Below, one piece after another: positions 1-6,578 of a stretch of DNA of 9,508 bases. Each line of letters starts with the position of its first letter. Within the stretch, counting starts at the first letter, position 1. The notes beneath the pieces are model-generated. The model worked only from the letters and a program-made list of their open reading frames with translations. It was not told the origin of the DNA and did not search any database. The DNA comes from Thioalkalivibrio sp. (GTDB lineage Bacteria; Pseudomonadota; Gammaproteobacteria; Ectothiorhodospirales; Ectothiorhodospiraceae), in assembly GCA_007120155.1 (NCBI GenBank), contig SKOF01000229.1, positions 1 to 9,508 of the forward strand, given 5' to 3'. The translations under genes were made by a program, and so were the position numbers.

Positions 1-1
1 C

Positions 2-28
2 CACGGCCGCCCTGCGGCAATCCCATGA
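2..28 (+). CDS. possible C-terminal tail of an upstream gene
   Basis: A second frame is open from the window edge and ends in TGA at 26-28, encoding ...HGRPAAIP. This stop overlaps the ccoG start codon as ATGA, the usual arrangement of translationally coupled genes in an operon. No Shine-Dalgarno sequence is visible before ccoG, which fits coupling to an upstream reading frame. In many proteobacteria the gene before ccoG is ccoP, but eight residues are too few to identify a product. The inference rests only on the overlap geometry. Confidence 0.35.
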   Translation, partial: HGRPAAIP

Positions 29-1431
29 CCGATACCCGTCACCAGGATTTCCAGGCACGGATTCCGATCTACCCCAGATCGGTCAAGGGACGCTTTCGCA
101 CGCTGAAGTGGGGCATTCTGGCGCTCGCCTACGGCGTGTACTTCGCGCTTCCCTGGCTGCGCTGGGCGCGCGAGCATGGGCCGGCCCAGGCGGTGATGTT
201 CGATATACCCGGGCGCCGCTTCTACCTCTTCGACCTCGTCGTCCATCCCCAGGACATCTTCTGGCTGGCGGGCCTGCTGATGATCGCAGCGGTGCTGCTG
301 TTCCTGGTGACCGGTGTGGCCGGCCGCGTGTTCTGCGGCTATTTCTGTTTCCAGACCCTGTGGACCGATGTGTACATGTTCATCGAGCACCTGGTCCAGG
401 GGGAGCGCCCGGCGCGCATCCGCCTGGACAAGCAGCCCTGGGGGGCGGAGAAGTTCGTGAAGAAGGGCCTGACCCATGCCTTCTGGCTGCTCATGGCCTT
501 TGCCACCGGACTGACATTCACCCTGTACTGGGCGGACGCGCCCGTGCTGATCGGCCAGTTCTTCACCGGCCAGGCCCCGTTTCCAGCCTATGCCACGGCA
601 CTGTTCCTGACCGCCACCACCTACGTGATGGCGGGACTCGCCCGGGAGCAGGTGTGCACCTATATGTGCCCCTACGCCCGTTTTCAGGCGGTGATGTTCG
701 ACCGGGACACGCTGATCGTCTCCTACGACGAGCAGCGCGGGGAAGGCCCGGCGGGCCGGGCCAGGCCCGGAGGGGATCTCAAGACCCGGGAGGCGCGCCG
801 GCGCGCCGGCGTGGGCGACTGCATTGATTGCGGTTATTGCGTGCAGGTCTGCCCCACGGGCATCGATATCCGCGATGGCCTGCAGTATCAGTGCATACAC
901 TGCGCCCTGTGCGTGGACGCCTGCGACGCCATCATGGACCGCATGGGCTGGCCCCGGGGGCTGATCCGCTATACCTCCCAGAATGCACTGGAAGGTTCGC
1001 GCACGCACTTCTTCAAGGCCAAGACCCTCGGCTACGCGGCGGTTCTGCTGATCATGGCCGGCCTGCTGGTGTGGAGCATCGCCACCCAGGCGCCGTTGGA
1101 CGCCACGGTTTCCCAGGTGCGCCAGCCGCTCTACGTGCAGCTCTCCGACGGTTCCATCCAGAACAGCTACGAGATCAAGGTCAACAACAAGACCCAGGAG
1201 CCGATGGAACTGCGCGTGGAACTGGATGGTCCCGAGGGCATGACCCTGGACCTGGGCCGCGTGGACCTGGTGCGTCTGCAGCCGGAGCACGGCATCACCC
1301 TGCTGGCGCGGGTGCGCTACCGGGTCGATCCCGGCGCCCGGGGGCCGCATGACCTGGTCTTTCGCATCGTGCCGGCCGACGGACAGGAGATCACCCCGCT
1401 GGAACTGCCGGGGCATTTCCACGCCCCGTGA
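25..1431 (+). CDS. ccoG: cytochrome c oxidase accessory protein CcoG (FixG/RdxA family)
   Basis: This is a membrane-bound iron-sulfur protein needed for assembly of cbb3-type cytochrome oxidase. Work on the family implicates it in reducing Cu(II) to Cu(I) for the CuB centre. The 468-residue length is normal for the family. A first membrane helix spans about 29-47 and a second about 78-100. The motif FCGYFCFQT has C104 and C108, and after further helices CTYMCPYARF has C211 and C215. A bacterial two-[4Fe-4S] ferredoxin module follows, with C266-x2-C269-x2-C272-x3-C276 and C290-x2-C293-x2-C296-x3-C300. A last helix lies at about 340-358, and the tail of about 110 residues matches the immunoglobulin-like FixG C-terminal domain, probably periplasmic. 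The ATG at 25 has no clear ribosome binding site, but MTDTRHQDF followed by the IYPRSVKGRFR segment looks like a natural N-terminus. The frame is open to the left edge, so an earlier start cannot be excluded. Confidence 0.95.
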   Translation: MTDTRHQDFQARIPIYPRSVKGRFRTLKWGILALAYGVYFALPWLRWAREHGPAQAVMFDIPGRRFYLFDLVVHPQDIFWLAGLLMIAAVLLFLVTGVAGRVFCGYFCFQTLWTDVYMFIEHLVQGERPARIRLDKQPWGAEKFVKKGLTHAFWLLMAFATGLTFTLYWADAPVLIGQFFTGQAPFPAYATALFLTATTYVMAGLAREQVCTYMCPYARFQAVMFDRDTLIVSYDEQRGEGPAGRARPGGDLKTREARRRAGVGDCIDCGYCVQVCPTGIDIRDGLQYQCIHCALCVDACDAIMDRMGWPRGLIRYTSQNALEGSRTHFFKAKTLGYAAVLLIMAGLLVWSIATQAPLDATVSQVRQPLYVQLSDGSIQNSYEIKVNNKTQEPMELRVELDGPEGMTLDLGRVDLVRLQPEHGITLLARVRYRVDPGARGPHDLVFRIVPADGQEITPLELPGHFHAP

Positions 1432-1468
1432 TCCGGCCGGGCATGAGGCGCTAAACTAATACTCCCGC

Positions 1469-1475
1469 AAGGAGG
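1469..1475 (+). promoter_or_regulatory. strong Shine-Dalgarno for fixH
   Basis: AAGGAGG ends eight bases before the GTG at 1484. This decides a GTG start for fixH and sets it apart from the other cco genes here, which have weak or no ribosome binding sites. The 52-base gap after ccoG shows no convincing promoter or terminator. Confidence 0.85.
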
Positions 1476-1483
1476 TCTTTGCA

Positions 1484-2305
1484 GTGGACAATCTGGTTCT
1501 TACCCTGGGCGGCGGTGTGGTGCTTTCTTTCCTCGCCTTCGCGCTGATCTACCGCCTCACCCGGCTGCGCGGCTACCAGGTGGCTCTGGTGGTGATCGTG
1601 GGCATGCTGTGCGTCTTTCTGCCCCTGCAGATCGTGTTCTGGCAGGGGGTGGACGTGTTCGCCATCCACCTCGCGCTGTTTGTCATCACCCCGTACGGCA
1701 TGGCCATCGTCACGGCCCAGTGGGAGGCCAGCCGCGGTGCGGAGCGCCGGGGCGGAGGCTGGATCCACTGGGCGCCGGCCACCATCGTGGCGTTCTTCCT
1801 GGTGATCGCCACGGTGGATGCCACCATCATCTCCCTGGCTAATCACGGCATGCCCAGCGGCTTGGTGGGCCGTATCCTGCCCGAACCGCGCAGCGGTGCC
1901 GAGCATGTCACGTCCCATTTCCCGGGCACCGTGGCCAACGATTACTTCAAGAAGGAGCCTCTGTTCAACGAGCACCTCGCACGCCTGGCCGAACAGGAAG
2001 AACGCGGCTGGGAGGTGCGCCAGGGCTGGATCGGCACGCCGAGGCTCGGCAGCGAGACCGTCTTCCAGGTCAAGGTGCTGGACGGGCAGGGCAAACCGCT
2101 CAGCGGGGCCCGCGTGGAGGGTTGGTTCGCACGTCCCTCCGACGAGCGCCAGGACCGTATGGTACGGTTCGAGGCGGTGGGGCCGGGCATCTACCAGGCG
2201 CCGGTGGCCCTGGCCATGCCCGGTGCCTGGGAGGTGCGCCTGCGGGTGGAGCGTGAAGGGGATGTGCACGAGCAGCGCGGCGTCACCTCCGTAAGGGAAG
2301 GGTGA
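1484..2305 (+). CDS. fixH: FixH family protein with extra N-terminal membrane helices
   Basis: FixH (CcoH) takes part in assembly and stability of cbb3 oxidase; its biochemical role is not settled. The FixH signature is in the C-terminal half: YFKKEPLFNEHLARL at 154-168 and the nearby ERGW at 173-176, then a beta-rich domain to the end, probably periplasmic, with a segment resembling GxPLSGARVEGWFARPS. Usual FixH proteins have about 150-180 residues and one membrane helix. This one has 273. The helix at about 93-119 corresponds to the normal FixH anchor. In front of it lie three more hydrophobic segments, at about 4-25, 31-53 and 57-78, which are not part of the usual family description. The GTG start is supported by AAGGAGG eight bases upstream. 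The stop overlaps the GTG start of ccoI by four bases (GTGA), so the two are probably translationally coupled. The family call is confident; the role of the added helices is unknown. Confidence 0.85.
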   Translation: MDNLVLTLGGGVVLSFLAFALIYRLTRLRGYQVALVVIVGMLCVFLPLQIVFWQGVDVFAIHLALFVITPYGMAIVTAQWEASRGAERRGGGWIHWAPATIVAFFLVIATVDATIISLANHGMPSGLVGRILPEPRSGAEHVTSHFPGTVANDYFKKEPLFNEHLARLAEQEERGWEVRQGWIGTPRLGSETVFQVKVLDGQGKPLSGARVEGWFARPSDERQDRMVRFEAVGPGIYQAPVALAMPGAWEVRLRVEREGDVHEQRGVTSVREG

Positions 2306-4794
2306 ACAAGCGCGCCGCTGAGGCCCTTGCCGCGCCCGAAGCCGACGCCGGCCAGGGTTGTTTCCACTGCGGTCTGCCGGTTCCGCCGGGGGCCGCCTAT
2401 CCGGTGACCATCGACGGGGCCGAACGGGACATGTGTTGTCCCGGGTGCCAGGCCGTGGCGAAGGCCATCGTCGATGCGGGCCTGGAGGATTACTACCGCC
2501 ACCGCACCGCGCCCCCATCCGGTCCCGCCGATGCCGTACCGGAGCGCCTTCGCGAGGAACTGGCCGTCTATGACCGGCCCGAGCTGCAGCGAAGCTTCGT
2601 ACGCACCGACGACAGCAACGCCCGGGAGGCGGCGCTGATCCTCGAGGGAATCGTGTGCGCCGCCTGCGTCTGGCTGAGCGAGCGCCACGTGAAATCCCTG
2701 CCCGGCGTGCTGGAGTTCGCCGTCAACTTCTCCACCCATCGTGCCCGGCTGCGCTGGGATGATTCCCGCATCCACCTGAGCGACATCCTCAAGGCCATCC
2801 GCGAGATCGGCTACAAGGCCCATCCGTTCGACCCCGGCCGCCAGGAGGATGTCTACCGGCGCGAGCGCAATGACGCCCTGCGCCGGCTCGCCGTGGCGGG
2901 CCTGGGCATGATGCAGGTGATGATGATTGCCGTGGCGCTGTGGATCGGCGCCGACACCCCGGGGCAGGAGAACCTCATGCGGTTTCTGCGCTGGGTGGCG
3001 TTTCTCATCGCCACGCCCGTGGTGCTGTATGCGGGCAGCAGCTTCTTCACCAGCGCCTGGCGGGATCTGCGCCACCGGCAGCTGGGCATGGACGTGCCCG
3101 TCGCCCTGGCCATCGGCAGCACCTATCTCGCCAGCGGCTGGGCTACGGTGAGCGGTTCCGGCGAGGTCTATTTCGAGTCGGTCACCATGTTTGTCTTCTT
3201 CCTGCTCACCGGGCGCTACCTGGAGATGGGCGCGCGCCAGCGCGCCGGGCAGGCCACCGAAGCCCTTGGCAAGCTGCTGCCCGCCATGGCGATTCGCATC
3301 ACCGACCGGGGCGATGAGCCGGTGCCCGTGGCGGATCTCGCGCCCGGGGACCGGGTGCGGGTGCGCCCCGGTGACACGGTGCCGGCTGACGGCACCGTGC
3401 TGGAGGGGCATTCCAGCGTCGACGAGGCCATGCTCACCGGCGAAAGCCTGCCCCGAGAGCGCCGGGCTGGTGACGGGCTGACCGGCGGCACGGTCAACGT
3501 GGAAAGCCCGCTCATCATGCGCGTGGACCGGGTGGGCACGGATACCATGCTCTCGGCCATCCAGCGGCTGCTGGACCGCGCCCAGACGGAGAAGCCCCGT
3601 CTTGCCCGCATGGCGGAGCGGGGCACCGGCGCATTCGTGGCGGCGGTGCTGGTGCTCACCGCGCTGGTGGGGGCCGTGTGGGGGTTCGGCATCGACCCGT
3701 CCCGGGCCTTCTGGGTCATGGTGGCCATGCTGGTGGTGAGCTGCCCCTGCGCGCTGGCGCTGGCCACCCCCGTGGCCATGACCGCGGCCTCCGGGAGCCT
3801 TACCGGGCGCGGCGTCCTGGTCACCCGTGGCCACGCCCTGGAGACCCTGGCGGCGGCCACGGACATGGTGTTCGACAAGACCGGTACCCTCACCGAAGGA
3901 CGCCTGGAACGGGTGCATACGGAACTGCTGGCGGGGCGCTCCGAAGAGGACTGCCTGGCCCTTGCCGCCGTGCTGGAGCAGGGGTCCGAACACCCGGTGG
4001 CGAAGGTGTTCCAGCGTGCCGGCGCGCCGGCCGGAGACCTGAGCGGGCAGCGCGCCTGCCCCGGGCAGGGTATGGAGGGCCGCGTGGACGGGCGCCTGTA
4101 CCGCTTGGGCACCGCCGGTTACGTGTCGCAACTGGCCGGCGCGGCAAAATGGCCCGGTGAGCGGCTTGCGGCGCTGGCGCGGCAATATCCCGTCGCAAGC
4201 CTGGTGCTGCTCGGGGACGCGTCCGGCCCGCTGGCGGCCTTCGTGCTGGATGACCGGCTGCGTGACGATGCCGCGCAGTGCGTCGCCGTGCTCAGGGACC
4301 GGGGGATTCGGGTGCACCTCATGTCCGGGGATCACCCGGATACCGTGCGTCACGTGGCGGGACGTCTGGGTATCGACTCGGCCCGCGGCGGCCTGGGCCC
4401 CGAAGACAAGCTGCGCGCCGTGGGCGAACTGCAGGCCCGACCCGATGCGGTCGTGGCCATGGTGGGCGACGGCATCAACGACGCCCCGGTGCTGTCGCGC
4501 GCCCATGTATCCATTGCCATGGCCGAGGGCACCCAGCTGGCGCAGGCCAGTGCCGACATGATTCTCTACGGGAGCCGGCTCGGCCAGTTGCCCGCCGCGC
4601 TGGCGCTTGCCGGGCGCATGGTCTCCATCGTGCGCCAGAACATCCGCTGGGCCATTGGGTATAATGTGATCGCCCTGCCCGTGGCCGCCAGCGGGATCCT
4701 GACCCCGTGGATGGCGGCGCTCGGCATGTCGATGTCATCACTGATCGTGGTGGTCAACTCATTGCGCCTGCGGGAGGAACCGCCGCGGCGCTGA
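2302..4794 (+). CDS. ccoI: copper-transporting P1B-type ATPase CcoI (FixI/CtpA-like)
   Basis: This is an inner-membrane Cu(I) pump. The CcoI/FixI branch supplies copper for the CcoN subunit rather than giving general copper resistance. In order: an N-terminal metal-binding domain of the kind found on cation ATPases, with C20-x2-C23 and C45-C46-x2-C49; an HMA domain with C119-A-A-C122; and about eight membrane helices at roughly 195-216, 228-253, 266-280, 290-308, 441-463, 469-494, 783-803 and 806-824. The actuator TGES is at 379-382, the transport-site CPC at 481-483, the phosphorylated aspartate in DKTGT at D525, the HP motif at H564-P565 and GDGIND at 722-727. GYN near 786-788 and MSMSS near the end are the family's metal-selectivity positions. 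All catalytic residues are intact and 830 residues is a normal length. The GTG start overlaps the fixH stop, and AAGGGAAG sits just upstream at 2293-2300. Confidence 0.95.
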   Translation: MNKRAAEALAAPEADAGQGCFHCGLPVPPGAAYPVTIDGAERDMCCPGCQAVAKAIVDAGLEDYYRHRTAPPSGPADAVPERLREELAVYDRPELQRSFVRTDDSNAREAALILEGIVCAACVWLSERHVKSLPGVLEFAVNFSTHRARLRWDDSRIHLSDILKAIREIGYKAHPFDPGRQEDVYRRERNDALRRLAVAGLGMMQVMMIAVALWIGADTPGQENLMRFLRWVAFLIATPVVLYAGSSFFTSAWRDLRHRQLGMDVPVALAIGSTYLASGWATVSGSGEVYFESVTMFVFFLLTGRYLEMGARQRAGQATEALGKLLPAMAIRITDRGDEPVPVADLAPGDRVRVRPGDTVPADGTVLEGHSSVDEAMLTGESLPRERRAGDGLTGGTVNVESPLIMRVDRVGTDTMLSAIQRLLDRAQTEKPRLARMAERGTGAFVAAVLVLTALVGAVWGFGIDPSRAFWVMVAMLVVSCPCALALATPVAMTAASGSLTGRGVLVTRGHALETLAAATDMVFDKTGTLTEGRLERVHTELLAGRSEEDCLALAAVLEQGSEHPVAKVFQRAGAPAGDLSGQRACPGQGMEGRVDGRLYRLGTAGYVSQLAGAAKWPGERLAALARQYPVASLVLLGDASGPLAAFVLDDRLRDDAAQCVAVLRDRGIRVHLMSGDHPDTVRHVAGRLGIDSARGGLGPEDKLRAVGELQARPDAVVAMVGDGINDAPVLSRAHVSIAMAEGTQLAQASADMILYGSRLGQLPAALALAGRMVSIVRQNIRWAIGYNVIALPVAASGILTPWMAALGMSMSSLIVVVNSLRLREEPPRR

Positions 4795-4809
4795 CGGTTC
4801 CAATACGTC

Positions 4810-5010
4810 ATGGACATTCTCTACCTGCTGATTCCGCTGGGCATGGTCTTTCTGGCCATCGTGATCGCCGCCTTCCTGTGGGCGGTCAGATCCGGCCAGT
4901 ACGAGGACCTCGACGGCCCCGCCCACCGCATCCTCATGGATGACGACGACCCCATGATCCCGGGTCAGGCGCGCAAGCGGCGTGGCGATGACTTGAAGCG
5001 TGGCGACTGA
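4810..5010 (+). CDS. ccoS: cbb3-type cytochrome oxidase assembly protein CcoS
   Basis: CcoS is a small inner-membrane protein required for insertion of haem b and copper into cbb3 oxidase; oxidase lacking it is assembled but inactive. The 66-residue product has one membrane helix at about 4-26. The family signature follows at once, W24 and then GQYEDLDGPAHRIL from G29, and the soluble tail is acidic then basic. It starts 15 bases after the ccoI stop. No Shine-Dalgarno sequence lies in that gap; the nearest purine-rich stretch (GGGAGGAA, 4772-4779) is about 30 bases upstream, inside ccoI, so translation probably depends on ribosomes leaving ccoI. Confidence 0.93.
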   Translation: MDILYLLIPLGMVFLAIVIAAFLWAVRSGQYEDLDGPAHRILMDDDDPMIPGQARKRRGDDLKRGD

Positions 5011-5106
5011 TTGACTAGGATGTCGGGCGATTTTCGGGGGTGAACGCGGGCCCATGCCGCGCCGCCCGAGCGTATGGATTCCCGGGCCGATGACGTGCCC
5101 GTGAAC

Positions 5107-5112
5107 AGAGGG
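5107..5112 (+). promoter_or_regulatory. ribosome binding site of the 31-residue ORF
   Basis: AGAGGG ends eight bases before the ATG at 5121. It is a reasonable match to the anti-Shine-Dalgarno sequence at normal spacing, and it is the main reason to regard the short ORF as translated. Confidence 0.55.
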
Positions 5113-5120
5113 CTGAAACC

Positions 5121-5216
5121 ATGTTCAGTTTCGAGAATTTCCCCATGACGATTACCATCGCCCTGATCGTGATCGCATGGCTGAGTTTTTTCTCTGTGGT
5201 GCTGTTCGGCGGCTGA
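5121..5216 (+). CDS. 31-residue single-helix membrane microprotein, unrecognised
   Basis: The ORF runs from ATG 5121 to TGA 5214-5216. It begins MFSFENFPMTITIAL, continues through a hydrophobic stretch containing AWLSFF and ends VVLFGG. Residues about 9-29 form one predicted membrane helix, leaving almost nothing outside the membrane. It has a well-placed AGAGGG ribosome binding site and sits between ccoS and a strong terminator 22 bases after its stop, so it is the last plus-strand gene of the block. Size and topology recall small oxidase subunits and stabilisers such as CydX, CcoQ or CcoM, but I see no sequence match to any of them and assign no function. A second ATG (5145) would give 23 residues. 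The 110 bases separating it from ccoS contain no clear promoter (a TTGACT at 5011 has no partner -10). Confidence 0.55.
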   Translation: MFSFENFPMTITIALIVIAWLSFFSVVLFGG

Positions 5217-5238
5217 GACGCCGGGCGCATCACCCATG

Positions 5239-5267
5239 AAAAAAGCGGCCGGTTGGCCGCTTTTTTT
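5239..5267. terminator. bidirectional intrinsic terminator between converging transcription units
   Basis: A perfect 12-bp inverted repeat, AAAAAAGCGGCC (5239-5250) and GGCCGCTTTTTT (5255-5266), is separated by a GGTT loop, with a run of seven T on the plus strand and six T when read on the minus strand. It lies 22 bases after the small ORF stop and can end plus-strand cco transcripts. On the minus strand it can also end transcripts running out of rpoH, although those must first cross about 350 bases. Confidence 0.93.
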
Positions 5268-5314
5268 AGGTTCTTCGACGTCTCGAATGGAAAGCCTTCG
5301 TCGGCAACGGCAGA

Positions 5315-5384
5315 TTCGCCCGGAGACCGGGCTCCTACGGGGTAGGGATCAAGGCGCGTGTAGGAGCCCGGTCCTCCGGGCGAA
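5315..5384. repeat. pair of inverted REP sequences with GTAG ends (BIME-like)
   Basis: Two copies of one repeat face each other. The right copy (5360-5384, plus strand) begins GTAGGAGCCCGG and ends CCGGGCGAA. The left copy (5315-5338) is its reverse complement apart from one missing base in the loop. Each copy contains its own palindrome, GCCCGG/CCGGGC with a 3-4 base loop, next to a GTAG tetranucleotide. That is the hallmark of bacterial REP elements moved by RAYT (TnpA-REP) transposases. The copies are separated by 21 bases, so the whole can also fold into one 24-bp stem. No transposase gene is in the window. It lies between the terminator and the rpoH 3' end, where such elements commonly sit, and may stabilise or end the rpoH mRNA; that role is inferred. 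Confidence 0.8.
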
Positions 5385-5394
5385 CAGGGTTTGG

Positions 5395-5414
5395 CCTGGG
5401 CAGGATCGCCCAGG
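5395..5414. repeat. 7-bp perfect hairpin downstream of rpoH
   Basis: CCTGGGC (5395-5401) and GCCCAGG (5408-5414) pair perfectly around a six-base loop. There is no T tract on either side, so it is not a canonical intrinsic terminator. It could pause or protect an rpoH transcript, or be chance in GC-rich DNA. Confidence 0.35.
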
Positions 5415-5617
5415 GGGCTGGGCTACGGGGTGAGGTTATCGCGCGGGTGTTTACGCCTCTGATCGCGGATGTCCATGGATCCTCTGTGATGATCGAATCC
5501 ACTGGGAACGTCGGGGAGCCTTTTCTATGGGTGATGCTTGAGCAGGCGCCTGTGGCATCCCTCCGAGGTTCCTTCTGCAGCTCTTCCGGGTGCTCATCCC
5601 CCCGCTTCAGGGACGTG
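5415..5617. other. gene-free stretch after rpoH, nothing recognised
   Basis: Two hundred bases between the hairpin and the rpoH stop show no ORF with a ribosome binding site, no intrinsic terminator and no repeat that I can see. Together with 5217-5414 this makes about 400 gene-free bases at the meeting point of the two transcription directions. The open frame starting at 5447 on the plus strand runs antisense into rpoH and is not credible. Confidence 0.6.
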
Positions 5618-6484
5618 TCAGGCCTCCAGGCTCGAGCGCAGCTTGCGCATGGCGTTGCTCTCGATCTGCCGCACCCGTTCCGCGGAAATGCCGTACTCCG
5701 AGGCCAGTTCGTGCAGTGTGGCCTTCTGCTCGGCGAGCCAGCGGCGACTCACGATCTCCCGGCTGCGATCATCCAGGGCGTCGAGGCCCGAGCGCAGGCG
5801 GACTTCGTGGTGTGACGCCCAGTCCTCCGCCTCCAGTGCCTCGGCGGGGTCTCCCTGCTCATCCACGAGGGTCTCCGCGGGCGAGAGGGCGTGGCCGTCG
5901 TCATCGTCCCGGGCCGGTGCCGGGTCGAAGCTGACGTCGTGGCCTGCAAGGCGCGATTCCATCTCCAGCACCTGTTGCGGCGTGACGCCAAGATCGTCGG
6001 CCACGGCCTTCACCTCGGCGCTGTTGAACCAGCCCAGGCGCCGCTTGGCGCTGCGCAGGTTGAAGAACAGCTTGCGCTGGGCCTTGGTGGTGGCCACTTT
6101 GACGATGCGCCAGTTGCGCAGGATGAACTCGTGGATCTCGGCACGGATCCAGTGCACGGCGAAGGAGATCAGCCGCACATTCATCTCGGGATCAAAGCGC
6201 TTGACCGCCTTCATCAGGCCGACGTTGCCTTCCTGGATCAGGTCGCCCAGCCCCAGGCCGTAGCCGGAGTAGCCTCGGGCGATATGCACCACGAAGCGCA
6301 GATTGTGCATGACCAGCTGCCGGGCGGCCTCGAGGTCCTCGTGGTCGCGCAGCCGGCGGGCCAGCGCCTTCTCGTCGTCGGCGTCCAGCACCGGCAGCCG
6401 GCTGATGGCCTGGATGTAACTGTCCAGGCTCCCCACCGGAACAGCCAGGTGCTGACCGCCTTTGATCAATGCCGTGGATGTCAT
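5618..6484 (-). CDS. rpoH: RNA polymerase sigma-32 factor RpoH
   Basis: RpoH directs RNA polymerase to heat-shock promoters (chaperones, proteases). At 288 residues it has the normal length. Region 2 is unmistakable (HNLRFVVHIARGY, GDLIQEGNVGLMKAVKRFDP, then EIHEFILRNWRIVKV at about 116-130 for -10 recognition). It is followed by the diagnostic RpoH box QRKLFFNLR at 136-144, the segment linked to chaperone and FtsH control. Region 4.2 with its helix-turn-helix (ELASEYGISAERVRQIE) is at about 259-275. The segment 187-221 between regions 3 and 4 is rich in Asp and Glu. The ATG at 6484 follows AGGGAGGT (complement of 6496-6503) at a slightly long spacing of about 11 bases, and MTSTALI is a normal start. 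It is the last gene of the ftsY-ftsE-ftsX-rpoH block, 188 bases from ftsX, with its own promoter and a CIRCE operator. Confidence 0.97.
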   Translation of the reverse strand: MTSTALIKGGQHLAVPVGSLDSYIQAISRLPVLDADDEKALARRLRDHEDLEAARQLVMHNLRFVVHIARGYSGYGLGLGDLIQEGNVGLMKAVKRFDPEMNVRLISFAVHWIRAEIHEFILRNWRIVKVATTKAQRKLFFNLRSAKRRLGWFNSAEVKAVADDLGVTPQQVLEMESRLAGHDVSFDPAPARDDDDGHALSPAETLVDEQGDPAEALEAEDWASHHEVRLRSGLDALDDRSREIVSRRWLAEQKATLHELASEYGISAERVRQIESNAMRKLRSSLEA

Positions 6485-6523
6485 GGGCCGGGTGTACCTC
6501 CCTGAAATGCTCGATTTGCCAGT

Positions 6524-6553
6524 ATTTTAGCAGTCTGCGGGTTAGAGTGCTAA
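6524..6553 (-). promoter_or_regulatory. sigma-70-like promoter of rpoH
   Basis: On the minus strand TTAGCA (complement of 6548-6553) and TAAAAT (complement of 6524-6529) are 18 bases apart, matching TTGACA at four and TATAAT at five of six positions. The transcript would start near 6517, giving a leader of about 33 bases. Both hexamers overlap the CIRCE arms, the expected geometry for a repressed promoter. I see no sigma-32 or sigma-E promoter here. Confidence 0.55.
6527..6553. promoter_or_regulatory. CIRCE operator (HrcA site) at rpoH
   Basis: TTAGCAGTC (6527-6535), nine bases, then GAGTGCTAA (6545-6553). The CIRCE consensus bound by the heat-shock repressor HrcA is TTAGCACTC-N9-GAGTGCTAA, so this matches 17 of 18 arm positions with exactly the right spacer. 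It covers the putative -35 and -10 hexamers and lies about 43 bases before the rpoH start codon. HrcA would be expected to repress rpoH until heat or GroE titration inactivates it. The hrcA gene is not in the window. Confidence 0.85.
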
Positions 6554-6557
6554 CCCC

Positions 6558-6575
6558 CTTCCGGAGTTCCGGAAG
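6558..6575. repeat. perfect inverted repeat just upstream of the rpoH promoter
   Basis: CTTCCGG (6558-6564) and CCGGAAG (6569-6575) pair fully around AGTT, four bases beyond the CIRCE arm and upstream of the -35 on the minus strand. It may be an additional regulator site or a hairpin in readthrough RNA from ftsX. No T tract follows. Confidence 0.4.
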
Positions 6576-6578
6576 TGG

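Noticed and set aside
1451..2518. 355-codon open frame antisense to fixH
   Set aside because: Low-complexity composition, no recognisable motif, and opposite a gene with a strong ribosome binding site and a known family signature.
2191..4506. 771-codon open frame antisense to ccoI and the fixH end
   Set aside because: It lies opposite a fully motif-intact P-type ATPase. The translation is rich in His, Gly, Arg, Ala and Gln with no domain, as expected from GC-rich third-position bias of the real gene.
5011..5024. TTGACTAGGATGTC after ccoS considered as an FNR/ANR box or a -35 element
   Set aside because: The right half does not match ATCAA, and no -10 hexamer follows at 16-18 bases.
5315..5384. 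the inverted repeats as a CRISPR fragment
   Set aside because: Only two copies, in opposite orientation, with no spacer-repeat periodicity and no cas genes; REP architecture fits.
5447..5815. 122-codon plus-strand frame from the gene-free region into rpoH
   Set aside because: No ribosome binding site, no family resemblance, and most of it is antisense to rpoH region 4.
6470..6520. RNA thermometer in the rpoH leader hiding its ribosome binding site
   Set aside because: Only three or four scattered G-C pairs can form between the AGGGAGGT region and the CACCC that follows; not enough without a folding calculation including the coding region.
6541..6557. separate 7-bp hairpin GGTTAG-AGTG-CTAACC before rpoH
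   Set aside because: It shares bases with the right CIRCE arm, and the CIRCE reading explains the sequence better because both arms and the N9 spacer match.
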